Shown: positions 1-10,728 of the stretch, in pieces | Layout: each line of letters opens with the position of its first letter | Numbering within the stretch: position 1 is the first letter of the stretch | DNA from: Mordavella massiliensis | GTDB taxonomy: Bacteria > Bacillota > Clostridia > Lachnospirales > Lachnospiraceae | Direction of reading: 5' to 3' | Length of the DNA stretch: 64,000 nt | Assembly: GCF_016901695.1 (NCBI RefSeq) | Contig: NZ_JACJKS010000009.1 | Location: 37,394 to 101,393 of the forward strand | Position numbers and translations under genes: made by a program | The notes under the pieces: generated by a model | Seen by the model: only the letters and a program-made list of their open reading frames with translations | The model's database searches: none | Told to the model about the DNA's origin: nothing

Positions 1-739
1 GGTTCGGATGCATGCGCACGGTATTGCTCTCATACTCGTGTCCTGTATAAGGATTGATGTCTCCCCTCTCCAGGTCTTCCTCCTCATCGCCTGCCGCGTC
101 CACTGCCTCTGTATCCGGCTCTTCCGGAATCTCCGGGTCCATCTCCGCTTCCGGAACTTCTTCCTTATCTGCCGTTGTTTCGGCCGGCTCCTCCGGGATC
201 ATCTCATCTCCGGCCGGCTCCTCCTGTTTTCTTGGTCTGCGCTGGAAGAAATCCCTCCAGCTTCCGCGCGCTTTCCTGGCAGGCTGCGCTTCCGGCTCCG
301 CCGGTGCCTCTGCGGCAGCCTCCGGTTCAAATACTTCCTCCGGCTCAGGCGCCGCGGCAGAAAGCTCATCCAGATGCTCGCTCATCTTTGCCAGCTCGCC
401 GATCGTGATATCTCTCTCCGCCGACCTGCGCCGCTTTTTCTCTTTTTTCTTTTCCAGGCGCTGCAACTCAGCCTCCGTAACCCCGCCCGTTTCTTCTCCG
501 GCGTGTTCCGGCTGCCTTGCATCTCCCAGTATGCTCAACTGAAAAGAACAGCCCAGGATATCGGCGATCATGCGCATATCCTGCTCCTGGAAGTTATCCC
601 TCCCGAGCCGCTGCGTCAGATTCTGCCTGGACATCTTCTTTCCTGTCTTCTCTTCAATCATCTCTGCGAGTTCTTTGATCGTCATGCCTTTCCGGCTTAA
701 GATAATTTTGACCTGCTCTGCGAATGTAAGATCTAACAT
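1..739 (-). CDS. XRE-type HTH protein, 3' end cut by window edge
   Basis: The frame is open from an ATG at 739 to the window edge, so the C-terminus is missing. An AAGGAGGAG ribosome-binding site lies just upstream. Residues 1-70 look like a Cro/C1-type helix-turn-helix domain (MLDLTFAEQVKIILSRKGMT, then MSRQNLTQRL as the probable recognition region). After that come a basic segment (KKKEKKRRR), a long Pro/Glu/Ala-rich acidic linker and the motif GDINPYTGHEYESNTVRMHP near the edge. The HTH fold suggests DNA binding; the linker joins it to a C-terminal domain I cannot see. The target is unknown. It is the last gene of the leftward block and is separated from the phosphopantetheinyl transferase by about 130 bases. 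Confidence 0.75.
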   Translation of the reverse strand, partial: MLDLTFAEQVKIILSRKGMTIKELAEMIEEKTGKKMSRQNLTQRLGRDNFQEQDMRMIADILGCSFQLSILGDARQPEHAGEETGGVTEAELQRLEKKKEKKRRRSAERDITIGELAKMSEHLDELSAAAPEPEEVFEPEAAAEAPAEPEAQPARKARGSWRDFFQRRPRKQEEPAGDEMIPEEPAETTADKEEVPEAEMDPEIPEEPDTEAVDAAGDEEEDLERGDINPYTGHEYESNTVRMHPN

Positions 740-870
740 GATACTCCTCCTTATTCAATTAAATATACTCACCCCACACAGGTTTTTGTAAACTTATCAG
801 TTTCTTCATAAACCTATGCTTTTCCCTTTTCCTATTTTAGCAAAACATCCCCCATACGTCAATGCAGGTT

Positions 871-1497
871 TTACTCCAGCCGTACCACCCGGATCTCTCC
901 AAATTGCCCATCCGTACTGCACACTGCGATCCTGGCAGGTATGCCCGGGACGCAGTATTCCTGGTAGTAATACTCTTCCGGGTAAGCGACCGGCTTCCGA
1001 AGCAGCACCGGGCGGTCCTCCCCGTCAAAGCCGATCTCAAAACTCCTGGTATCCAGGCCCATCCCTCTGCGCACTGCCTTCATGAAACTCTCTTTGAGCA
1101 CCCACAGCCGGTAAAATTCTTCTGCCTGCTCCTCCCTGGTCCGCCGGCTCAGGATCCGGGCCGTCTCCCCCGGCAGAAAAAAGCGCTCCGCCACCTGCAG
1201 GCGCAGCGCCCTGACCGTCTCCACATCACATCCTACCCGCACATCCGCCTCCGCAGACAGGCTACAGAGAGCGTAAGGGCCGGAATGGGACAGATTAAAG
1301 ACCGTTCCCGCATCCAAACCGCAATGCACCCGCATTTTCTCCCAAAGAGTCCATGCTCCCACGCTTTGCGCCCTGTCTTCCGGGAAACGCAGCCGGTCCG
1401 CTTTCTCCCTGCGGAAGTCCGGAAGTTCCTTATAATATTTCTCATAGACCGCCTCATCGCACAGCGCTGAGACGTCCGCTATCCATGTATGGACCAT
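871..1497 (-). CDS. 4'-phosphopantetheinyl transferase, Sfp type
   Basis: 208 aa. The family transfers 4'-phosphopantetheine from CoA to a serine of carrier proteins (ACP or NRPS/PKS carrier domains). Both family signatures are visible: VGCDVE near residue 90 (Mg2+ ligands Asp and Glu) and FYRLWVLKESFMKA near residue 130 (the WxxKEAxxK motif). The length fits a short Sfp/Gsp-type enzyme. The start is an ATG preceded by AGAAAGGAACG. It follows the GH2 gene by 14 bases on the same strand and may share its transcript. No carrier-protein or NRPS gene lies in the window, so its partner could be the fatty acid ACP or a distant cluster. Confidence 0.88.
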   Translation of the reverse strand: MVHTWIADVSALCDEAVYEKYYKELPDFRREKADRLRFPEDRAQSVGAWTLWEKMRVHCGLDAGTVFNLSHSGPYALCSLSAEADVRVGCDVETVRALRLQVAERFFLPGETARILSRRTREEQAEEFYRLWVLKESFMKAVRRGMGLDTRSFEIGFDGEDRPVLLRKPVAYPEEYYYQEYCVPGIPARIAVCSTDGQFGEIRVVRLE

Positions 1498-1511
1498 GCA
1501 ATCGTTCCTTT

Positions 1512-3260
1512 CTATCCGATCCGGCAGACTTCATTCCATTTTTTTACTATATCTTCCTCTATCTTGAGGATCTCCCGGTCATATGTGTAAAGCCCGTTGA
1601 CTTCCTCCTCCACATCGGAGAGCTGCGTGTAGACCGTCACAGACAGTCCCTCCGGGATATGGGAGGCCACTTCCTCCAGCAAACCGTCATATCCTCTGCT
1701 TAATTCCTCCCTGTTCCTGTACAGCCGGTATCCATATACCTTCGCATACATACTGTGCTCCCGGCAGTGCCAGCAGTATCCCCCGAATTCCGTCAACGCC
1801 TGGATCCGCTTTTCCTGCCAGAACCGGAATTTGAAAAAATAATTATGTATGCTCCGGAAGTCTCCGCCGCCCTGGTCAAACCAGCCGCTGGCCTGGTCGA
1901 CCAGCCGGTACGGATCTTCCTCCCGGGCAGCGGCTGTCAGCTCTTTCGCATCAAACTGCCCCCACCCCTCATTGAACAGCACCCATGTGACGATGGAGGG
2001 ATGGTTGCCAAGCCGTCGGATCGTTTCCAGCATCTCCGCGGCAAACTGCTCTCTTCCTTTTTTATCCTTCCGCCCCAGCAGGCCGTATGTCCGGTCAGTC
2101 ATACGGATATTCAGCTTCTCCAGGGCAGTCGCCAGGTACGTCACATACCATCTCTTGTAGGGCCTTCCGCCGCAGACCATATCCTGCCACACCAGCATGC
2201 CAAGCCGGTCGCAGTGGTAGTACCAGCGCTCCGGCTCGATCTTGATATGCTTCCGGATCATATTAAATCCAAGCCGCTTCATTTCCCGAATGTCAAAGAG
2301 GAGCGCCTCGTCACAGGGAGCCGTATAGAGTCCGTCCGGCCAGTACCCCTGATCCAGGACGCCCTTTTGGAAATAAGGCTTATTATTTAAGAACGGGCGG
2401 GGCACTCCATCCTGATCTGCGCCTGCCGATATTTTCCGCATGGCAAAATAACTCTCCACGCAGTCCCTGTCCAGTGTCACCCGCAGTGAGTATAAAAAGG
2501 GATCTTCCGGCGTCCATGCATGCATCCGGCAGACCGGGATCCGGAAAGGTTCATTTGTCTGCACCTCCACCGTCCGCGGCTGCATCTCCCCGGACCAGAC
2601 AGTGACCGCCGCCTTTTGCGCCGCGCCGGAGCACACCGTGATCTCCACCTCTTCCTCATCAAAAACAGGCGTGATCCTCAGTTCTTCCACATGCGCATCC
2701 GGCACTTCCTCCATCCAGACTGTCTGCCAGATACCGCTTTGCGCCGTATAAAACATACCGCTACGGGCAAGCTTCTGCTTCCCTCTGCTGTAGTAGGAGC
2801 GATCCGTAAAATCGCAGACGCCCACAACCAGTTCGTTTCCCCCCTCCTTCAGAAATTCTGTCACGTCTGCAGAAAAAGGCAGGTAGCCTCCCAGATGTTT
2901 TGCCGCCAGCCTCCTGTTCACATACACCGCGGCAAACTGATCCACTGCGCCAAAATGCAGCAGCCAGCGCATCCCGCTCTTTCTCTTCACTTCTTCCGGC
3001 AGATCCCTTCTGTACCAGAGGACCTGCCGCGGGTGCAGATGTCGCTCCACACCTGACAGCGGCGCCTCCGGTGAAAAAGGAACAAGGATCTGTCCTGCAA
3101 AAGACTGCGGCCTTTTCCCTCTTCCCGTGATCTCATAATCCCAGTATCCGTTCAGATTGACATAGCTCTCCCTCCTCATAGAGGGTCTCGGATATTCACA
3201 CAGGACCTGGTCCGGGTTCTGAGGGACCTGGTCGCTCCAGCGCGTCTTTAGCTTTTTCAC
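1512..3260 (-). CDS. Glycoside hydrolase family 2 protein (beta-galactosidase/glucuronidase-like)
   Basis: 582 aa. Domain order is that of GH2: an N-terminal jelly-roll sugar-binding domain (LNGYWDYEI start, residues about 30-190), an immunoglobulin-like middle domain, and a TIM barrel from about residue 290. The probable acid/base is Glu431 in LFNEGWGQF and the probable nucleophile is Glu491 in ALTEFGGYCW. There is no signal peptide, so it should act in the cytoplasm on imported oligosaccharides. Its ATG overlaps the stop of the upstream Rpn-like gene (ATGA), which implies translational coupling. At 582 aa it is short for a LacZ-type enzyme and closer to compact GH2 glycosidases; the substrate cannot be told from sequence. 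Confidence 0.85.
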   Translation of the reverse strand: MKKLKTRWSDQVPQNPDQVLCEYPRPSMRRESYVNLNGYWDYEITGRGKRPQSFAGQILVPFSPEAPLSGVERHLHPRQVLWYRRDLPEEVKRKSGMRWLLHFGAVDQFAAVYVNRRLAAKHLGGYLPFSADVTEFLKEGGNELVVGVCDFTDRSYYSRGKQKLARSGMFYTAQSGIWQTVWMEEVPDAHVEELRITPVFDEEEVEITVCSGAAQKAAVTVWSGEMQPRTVEVQTNEPFRIPVCRMHAWTPEDPFLYSLRVTLDRDCVESYFAMRKISAGADQDGVPRPFLNNKPYFQKGVLDQGYWPDGLYTAPCDEALLFDIREMKRLGFNMIRKHIKIEPERWYYHCDRLGMLVWQDMVCGGRPYKRWYVTYLATALEKLNIRMTDRTYGLLGRKDKKGREQFAAEMLETIRRLGNHPSIVTWVLFNEGWGQFDAKELTAAAREEDPYRLVDQASGWFDQGGGDFRSIHNYFFKFRFWQEKRIQALTEFGGYCWHCREHSMYAKVYGYRLYRNREELSRGYDGLLEEVASHIPEGLSVTVYTQLSDVEEEVNGLYTYDREILKIEEDIVKKWNEVCRIG

Positions 3261-4447
3261 TCTTTTTCCCCTCTTTCACTCTCCAGTTCTGCGAGCCGGG
3301 CTTTCAACTGCGCGAGTTCTTTCTGATAGGACAGAGCCGCTTCTTTCATTTCTTCCGCCATCTTCTTTTTCTCTTCCTCTGCTCTTACCTTCTCTTCTTC
3401 TGCCCTGACCTTCTCTTCTTCTGCCCTGACCTTCTCTTCCTCTGCCCTGACCTTCTCTTCCTCTGCCTTAGCTACTTCTTTTTTCACATCCGCTGTCTCT
3501 TCTCTCATCCTGGTCAGCTCTCTGAATACTTCTTCCTTCTCCTGCTTCAGAGCATCCAGTTCCTCCTGCATCTCATCCATCATGTACTGTACCGTATTCC
3601 TGTCAAGTTCCCATAACTCCATAGAAAACATCTCCATAACTTTTTCTACATTCCGGCAAATCTCATAAATCTCCCTGTACAGCTTCCCGAATTCCGGATA
3701 TCGCTCCAGCAGCTTCCCTATATCCTCCGGATCGTCAGTAGCAAGGAAAAACAGCCATGCCTCCAACCTGTTTCTGATATCTCTATTTTGAATGGCTTTT
3801 TTAAATATGTCAAGCGCTACAAAGACATATTCCTGCAGCAGATCCATCTGAAGCCCGGTGTCAGATACATGAGAAAAATGATGGACATAGTTGTCCGGAA
3901 AGTCAGAAAACTGCCTGGGGCTCTTCTCATACAATACGATCGTATATACTTTTTTTATGTCTTTGTAGCTGAATGCCTTCCCCTTTTCTCCCCGGACTCT
4001 TTTATACTGACGGAGCAGAAGATCCGCCGAATAGCAGGCGCTCCGCTGTCCGGGAAACATGTAGCCCAGCTTCTGCACCTCCACATTCGCAATACTGTGG
4101 TCCTCCAGCTCCACGATAATATCCATGATCACCAGAGAATTCTCATCAGCCAGCCTGGAGGAATCATTGGGTAGGGTGCGGAGTATCTTCACATTCTGTC
4201 CCAGAAGAAGCGTCAGGAATTCCTCCAGACGCTCCGGTGCAGTCTCCGGGCTCATGATCTCTTTAAAAAAAGAATCATAAAGAATCTTGACGCCCCGGTT
4301 CCCGGAGCAGAAGTCCAGAAACTCCTCCTTTTGTTCCCCCGTCCATCCCCGATACCTTTCCAGAAGCGCTTCTCTTGAAGAAATTTCTTCCAGCACTTCT
4401 GCCCTCGTGCGTATCATAGGAAAATACTGCTTCAGTTTGTTTGCCAT
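3257..4447 (-). CDS. Rpn/PD-(D/E)XK nuclease-family (putative transposase-like) protein
   Basis: 396 aa from the ATG at 4447, chosen because AAGGAGGAG sits directly upstream; a longer frame begins 21 bases earlier without a good site. The N-terminal 300 residues look like the Rpn/PDDEXK_2 family (recombination-promoting nuclease or 'PD-(D/E)XK nuclease family transposase'), with LVIMDIIVELEDHSIANVEVQ carrying the expected D...ExQ-type nuclease core. The C-terminal 120 residues form a charged coiled coil built from four tandem KVRAEEE units encoded by 21-base DNA repeats. Rpn proteins in E. coli stimulate recombination. In Lachnospiraceae these genes are often multicopy and variable. Here it overlaps the GH2 gene by four bases; that partnership looks accidental. 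Confidence 0.7.
   Translation of the reverse strand: MANKLKQYFPMIRTRAEVLEEISSREALLERYRGWTGEQKEEFLDFCSGNRGVKILYDSFFKEIMSPETAPERLEEFLTLLLGQNVKILRTLPNDSSRLADENSLVIMDIIVELEDHSIANVEVQKLGYMFPGQRSACYSADLLLRQYKRVRGEKGKAFSYKDIKKVYTIVLYEKSPRQFSDFPDNYVHHFSHVSDTGLQMDLLQEYVFVALDIFKKAIQNRDIRNRLEAWLFFLATDDPEDIGKLLERYPEFGKLYREIYEICRNVEKVMEMFSMELWELDRNTVQYMMDEMQEELDALKQEKEEVFRELTRMREETADVKKEVAKAEEEKVRAEEEKVRAEEEKVRAEEEKVRAEEEKKKMAEEMKEAALSYQKELAQLKARLAELESERGEKE
3371..3467 (-). repeat. 21-bp in-frame tandem repeat in Rpn-like gene
   Basis: Four near-identical 21-base units (full units at 3389, 3410 and 3431, with degenerate units on either side) encode repeated KVRAEEE heptads in the coiled coil. The unit length is divisible by three, so copy number can change without breaking the frame. 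Confidence 0.85.
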
Positions 4448-4639
4448 ACAAACTCCTCCTTTTGTCATTTTTCAGTTGTACAACATTCACGGTCCTTTGC
4501 TCCGATCTGAAGCGTCCGAAAATGAGACAGCCGGACGGCTGTTAAGACATAACCCGGTCCGGGGAAAAGATAACAGTGCACAGACGCGCACTGTTAAAAG
4601 TATTTATAAAATAACATAATTCTTTCGAAATAACAACCT

Positions 4640-4903
4640 CTATTTCAGGACTCTCCTGAGCACTTCCTCAAGATCCAGCGTCAGGGTTCCATCTTCCAAC
4701 TGAAAGCACGGAATTCCGATGTTTCCTTTTTCCTTCACCTCATCGAACAAAGCCTCTGTGTCCCGGAGCTTCAGAAAACGTTTCAGATTCGCAGTGCTGT
4801 TTGTCCAGTCCAGATAGAGACAACGGACATTCTTTTCCCTGAGCACCTCCTGCGCATGCACGCAGTCCGGACATGCATTTGTTCCGTACATGATCACTTT
4901 CAT
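4640..4903 (-). CDS. Glutaredoxin-like thioredoxin-fold protein
   Basis: 87 aa from the ATG at 4903, preceded by GGAGGTGG; an upstream in-frame ATG gives eight extra residues but has no ribosome-binding site. The N-terminus, MKVIMYGTNACPDCVHAQ, places a CxxC redox motif (CPDC) after the first beta strand, as in glutaredoxins, and GNIGIPCFQLEDG supplies the cis-proline segment of the fold. It probably reduces disulfides or handles thiol adducts in the cytoplasm, though the electron donor is unknown. It lies alone between the atp operon terminator and the Rpn-like gene. Confidence 0.8.
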   Translation of the reverse strand: MKVIMYGTNACPDCVHAQEVLREKNVRCLYLDWTNSTANLKRFLKLRDTEALFDEVKEKGNIGIPCFQLEDGTLTLDLEEVLRRVLK

Positions 4904-5032
4904 TTCCAATCCACCTCCCCGCTGCACTGACTATAGCATGGCGCAAAAAAAAGTGCAACCTCTAAGCCATGCCGATCGCCTCGCCTCTTCCGCGCCGAGA
5001 CGATCCCGGGCATTCGCCCTATGAAATCGCAT

Positions 5033-5093
5033 AAAAAAGGGCAGGGCAGCATCTTTCCGTGCAAGCACAGTCGATGTTGCCCTGCCCTTTTTT
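5033..5093. terminator. Bidirectional terminator after atpC
   Basis: A 20-bp arm (5033-5052, AAAAAAGGGCAGGGCAGCAT) pairs with 5074-5093 with one G.U pair, around a 21-base loop. Runs of six A and six T at the ends make it a rho-independent terminator on either strand; the leftward atp operon uses it. Confidence 0.9.
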
Positions 5094-5119
5094 CTCCGCT
5101 TTCGCATGGCTCATTGCCA

Positions 5120-5536
5120 TCAGATATTCCAGTGTTTGTCGCGGGAGGTGCGCAGGCGGTTCATAGCCCGGGCCAGGGATGCCTGGGACAGGTAGTACTC
5201 CTGGATGCTCTGCTTCTGGCGCAGACGCTCCTGCGCCCTCTGCCTGGCCTCCTCCGCACGCTTGACGTCGATTTCTTCCGGCCGCTCTGCGGAATTGACA
5301 AGGACAGAGACGCGGTTGTTGATGATCTCCGCAAATCCCGGAGATACCGCCGCCGTGATCCACTCTCCCTCCGGCGTCTTGACATGCAGTTCGCCGGCCG
5401 CCACGGCCACCACCATGTTCTCATGGTGCGCCAGCACACTGAACAGCCCGTCCTCCATGGGAAGGACCAGGTTCTGGCATTTTCCCTCATAGAAGACCTT
5501 GTCGCTGCATATGACTTTCAAATAAAATGTATTCAT
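5120..5536 (-). CDS. atpC: F1F0 ATP synthase subunit epsilon
   Basis: 138 aa. Epsilon sits on the central stalk and modulates the hydrolytic activity of F1. The N-terminal beta-sandwich (FYLKVICSDKVFYEGKCQNL, then GLFSVLAHHENMVVAVAAGEL) and a C-terminal helical hairpin rich in Ala, Glu and Arg are both present. The ATG at 5536 is preferred: GGAGGA stands nine bases upstream, while a GTG three codons earlier abuts the Shine-Dalgarno sequence and could not be initiated well. It is the last gene of the operon, 30 bases after atpD, and is followed by a strong terminator. Confidence 0.95.
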   Translation of the reverse strand: MNTFYLKVICSDKVFYEGKCQNLVLPMEDGLFSVLAHHENMVVAVAAGELHVKTPEGEWITAAVSPGFAEIINNRVSVLVNSAERPEEIDVKRAEEARQRAQERLRQKQSIQEYYLSQASLARAMNRLRTSRDKHWNI

Positions 5537-5566
5537 CTGCTTCACTCCTCCTGCCGGATGGCCGCG

Positions 5567-7875
<2,309 letters not shown>

Positions 7876-7887
7876 AACAACACCCGC

Positions 7888-9402
7888 TTACCTTTTCTCC
7901 CTGAATTCCTTCGCAGCCTGCAGGATCTGCTCCGTCAGCGCGTCGTCCAGGACCTTCTTCTCCTCGATGGCGCTGCAGATCTGCGGATGCTCCCTCTCAA
8001 AGAATGCCAGCATGTCGAGCTGGAACGCCTTGATCTGATCCGTGTCCACCTCCTGCAGGATGCGGTGCGTAGCTGCCACCAGCGTGATCACCTGCTCGTG
8101 CAGGCTCAGCGGGTTGCCGAGAGGCTGCTTTAAAAGCTCCGTCAGGCAGCTGCCGTATTTCAGCTGCGTCTTCGTGGTCTCATCCAGATCCGAGCTGAAC
8201 TGGGTAAAGGACTCCAGCTCCCGGGCCTGGGCCAGGTCGATACGCACGCTTCCCGACGCCTTCTTCATCGCCTTTGTCTGGGCCGCGCCGCCCACACGGG
8301 ACACGGAAAGTCCCACGTTGACCGCCGGCCGCATGCCCGCGTTAAACAGGTCGCTCTCCAGGAAGATCTGTCCGTCCGTGATGGAAATGACATTGGTGGG
8401 GATGTAGGCTGACACATCACCGGCCTGCGTCTCAATGATGGGCAGGGCTGTGATGGATCCGCCTCCGGCCGCCTCACTCAGGCGGCTGCTCCGCTCCAGA
8501 AGCCTGGAATGAAGATAGAACACATCGCCCGGATACGCCTCACGTCCCGGCGAGCGCCCCAGCAGAAGCGAGATGGCCCGGTATGCCACCGCGTGCTTGG
8601 ACAGGTCGTCATAGACGATGAGCACGTCTTTTCCTTTATACATGAAATACTCGGCCAGCGCCGTGGCTGAGTAGGGCACGATGTACTGCAGCGGCGCGCA
8701 CTCGCTTGCCGTGGAACAGAAGATCGTCGTGTAATCCATGGCCCCGTGGGTGCGCAGCGTGTTCACAAGCTGGGCCACCGTGGAAGCCTTCTGCCCGATG
8801 GCCACATAGATGCAGATCACATCTTTTCCCTTCTGGTTGATGATCGTATCCGTGGCAATGGACGTCTTTCCTGTCTGCCTGTCGCCGATGATCAGCTCCC
8901 GCTGCCCACGCCCGATGGGGAACATGGAGTCAATGGCCAGGATGCCCGTCTCCAGCGGCACGCTTACAGACTTCCTGTCCACGATGCCCGGCGCCTCCTG
9001 CTCGACCGGCCGGTATTCCTCTGCCTGGATCTCGCCTTTCCCGTCGATAGGGGAGCCCAGGGCGTCCACAACCCGGCCGATGTAGCCTTCGCCGACAGAG
9101 ATGCCGGCCCGGCGGCCCGTGCGCGCCACCTTCGTACCCTCCCTGACGTCGGAGTCATCGCCGAAGAGGATGCAGCTGATCTCATTTGCCTTGATATCCT
9201 GCACCATCCCCTTCAGGCCGGTCTCCAGCGTGACGATCTCGCCGTACATGGCGTGGTCGATCCCATAGATGGTCGCGATCCCGTCGCCGACAGAGACGAC
9301 ATAGCCGACCTCCTGATCCCTGGTGACCATATCATAGTTTGCTATTTCTTCTTTTATTATAGAGATAATCTCATCTGAGTTGATCGAACTCAAGTTTTTC
9401 AC
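7888..9402 (-). CDS. atpA: F1F0 ATP synthase subunit alpha
   Basis: 504 aa. This is the non-catalytic nucleotide-binding subunit. Walker A is GDRQTGKTSIATD, and the DELSD-type region appears as IVYDDLSKHAVAYRAISLLL, followed by GREAYPGDVFYLHSRLLERS. The N-terminal 25 residues form the helix that contacts delta. Its start overlaps the stop of atpH by four bases, which is consistent with coupled translation. Confidence 0.97.
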   Translation of the reverse strand: MKNLSSINSDEIISIIKEEIANYDMVTRDQEVGYVVSVGDGIATIYGIDHAMYGEIVTLETGLKGMVQDIKANEISCILFGDDSDVREGTKVARTGRRAGISVGEGYIGRVVDALGSPIDGKGEIQAEEYRPVEQEAPGIVDRKSVSVPLETGILAIDSMFPIGRGQRELIIGDRQTGKTSIATDTIINQKGKDVICIYVAIGQKASTVAQLVNTLRTHGAMDYTTIFCSTASECAPLQYIVPYSATALAEYFMYKGKDVLIVYDDLSKHAVAYRAISLLLGRSPGREAYPGDVFYLHSRLLERSSRLSEAAGGGSITALPIIETQAGDVSAYIPTNVISITDGQIFLESDLFNAGMRPAVNVGLSVSRVGGAAQTKAMKKASGSVRIDLAQARELESFTQFSSDLDETTKTQLKYGSCLTELLKQPLGNPLSLHEQVITLVAATHRILQEVDTDQIKAFQLDMLAFFEREHPQICSAIEEKKVLDDALTEQILQAAKEFREKR

Positions 9403-9926
9403 CTCCGGGTCAATTTTTGTTCTAACCGTTTCAGCCGTCCCTGCATGCTGTAATCATACTCCCGGCCGTTCACAAGGAGCCGGAAGCCGCCGATCAGGTC
9501 CGGGCGCTCCTCCATCTCCCAGATCACGCCCGCCGCGTGCAGCTCCCTGCAGATAAACCGCTCCATGCCCGCCTTCTGCTCCTGCGTTGGCGGGACCACA
9601 TAGGCGAGATGGGCGGTCACAATGCCTGCCATCTGATCCCTGTACTGATGATAGGCCCGGAAGATCTCCGGGATGGCATCCGCTTTCCCGCAGTCGGTCA
9701 CGACCTTGAAAAAATTTCTGATCCTGACATCAAAAATCCGGTCGATCACCGTATGTTTTTCTTCCTTTGTCACAACGGGATTGTGCAAAACCCGGACCAC
9801 CTCCGGGGTCTCCTCCACGATCCGCTCCGCCCGGTCCGTCTCCTCCCGGGACAGTCCAAGATCAAAGAGCACCTTCGCATAGCGGATGGACGACATGGAA
9901 CACCAGGCATCTCTATTTGTCTTCAT
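9399..9926 (-). CDS. atpH: F1F0 ATP synthase subunit delta (OSCP)
   Basis: 175 aa from the ATG at 9926, which follows AGGTGATC, a near-perfect match to the 16S anti-Shine-Dalgarno. An upstream GTG at 9935 is inside that site. Delta links F1 to the peripheral stalk. RYAKVLFDLGLSREE is the conserved N-terminal helix, and the C-terminal segment ends in EEIERPDLIGGF-like sequence (EERPDLIGGFRLLVNGREYD), typical of the family. It overlaps the end of atpF by 14 bases and the start of atpA by four. Confidence 0.93.
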   Translation of the reverse strand: MKTNRDAWCSMSSIRYAKVLFDLGLSREETDRAERIVEETPEVVRVLHNPVVTKEEKHTVIDRIFDVRIRNFFKVVTDCGKADAIPEIFRAYHQYRDQMAGIVTAHLAYVVPPTQEQKAGMERFICRELHAAGVIWEMEERPDLIGGFRLLVNGREYDYSMQGRLKRLEQKLTRR

Positions 9927-10407
9927 GGAGATCACCTGCTTCTTTCAGAAATTGGTCATAAACCGCCTGGCTTTCCCTGGCCGTGCAGCTGTCCGCCATG
10001 ACCTTCCTGGCCGCGTCGACAGCAAGGGAGGCGACTTCCGCCTTCATCTGCCGCAGGGCCTGCTCGCGCTCCACGTCGATGGTCTCACGGGCAGACCGCA
10101 TCATCTGGTCCGCCTCGGTCCCGGCCTGTTCAAGGATCCGGTCGTACTCCTTCTTCGCGTCCGCCTTCGCCTGCTCGATCATGCGCCTTGACTCATCCTT
10201 CGCGCCGGTCAGCGCGTCCTCATACCGGCTTTTGAGCTCCATGGCCTGCGCCTGCTGGTCGCTGGCGTTCTGAAGCCCGTCCGCGATCATGGCCCTGCGT
10301 TTTTCCATGATATTCATGAGCGGGCCTATGAGAAACTTGCGCAGCAGCAGATAAAGAATGACCAGGTTTATCATTTCCAGGACAAAATTAAAGTCTAAAC
10401 TCAGCAC
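9913..10407 (-). CDS. atpF: F1F0 ATP synthase subunit b
   Basis: 164 aa. A single N-terminal membrane helix (VLEMINLVILYLLLRKFLIG) is followed by a long charged coiled coil that forms the peripheral stalk. The start is GTG at 10407 after AGGTACTGG; no ATG is available at this end of the frame. It sits 54 bases downstream of atpE and overlaps atpH. Confidence 0.94.
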   Translation of the reverse strand: MLSLDFNFVLEMINLVILYLLLRKFLIGPLMNIMEKRRAMIADGLQNASDQQAQAMELKSRYEDALTGAKDESRRMIEQAKADAKKEYDRILEQAGTEADQMMRSARETIDVEREQALRQMKAEVASLAVDAARKVMADSCTARESQAVYDQFLKEAGDLHEDK

Positions 10408-10461
10408 TTTCCAGTACCTGCCTTTCCTGTAATCCTACTTTGCCGTATCCTGCCGCTGTTC

Positions 10462-10689
10462 CTAGCCAAGAAGTAAGATCACAAGCAGACCGATAATGAA
10501 ACCGTAGATAGCCGTCGCCTCCGCCAGGGCGCATCCGAGGATCAGCGTCTTGCTGATCTTGCTCTCCGCCTCCGGCTGTCTCGCGATAGCCTCCGCTGCC
10601 TTTCCTGTGGCAACACCGATGCCGATACCTGCTCCAATACCTGTAAATACAGCGATAGCTGCTCCAAATGCAATGATTGTTCCTGTCAT
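10462..10689 (-). CDS. atpE: F1F0 ATP synthase subunit c, H+ type by key residues
   Basis: 75 aa, two membrane helices joined by the ARQPE loop (residues 36-40). The ion-binding carboxylate is Glu57 in LAEATAIYGF. Compared with the Na+-binding ring of Ilyobacter tartaricus, the residue matching Gln32 is Ile24 and the one matching Ser66 is Ala58, so two Na+ ligands are missing; Thr59 alone remains. That favours protons over sodium as the coupling ion. AAGGAGATT precedes the ATG. Confidence 0.95.
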   Translation of the reverse strand: MTGTIIAFGAAIAVFTGIGAGIGIGVATGKAAEAIARQPEAESKISKTLILGCALAEATAIYGFIIGLLVILLLG

Positions 10690-10728
10690 GATTTTAATCT
10701 CCTTTTCTTTCCTTCATTTCAAGTTTTG

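Noticed and set aside
8..700. Rightward frames at the left edge
   Set aside because: The leftward HTH gene with a clear ribosome-binding site explains the region.
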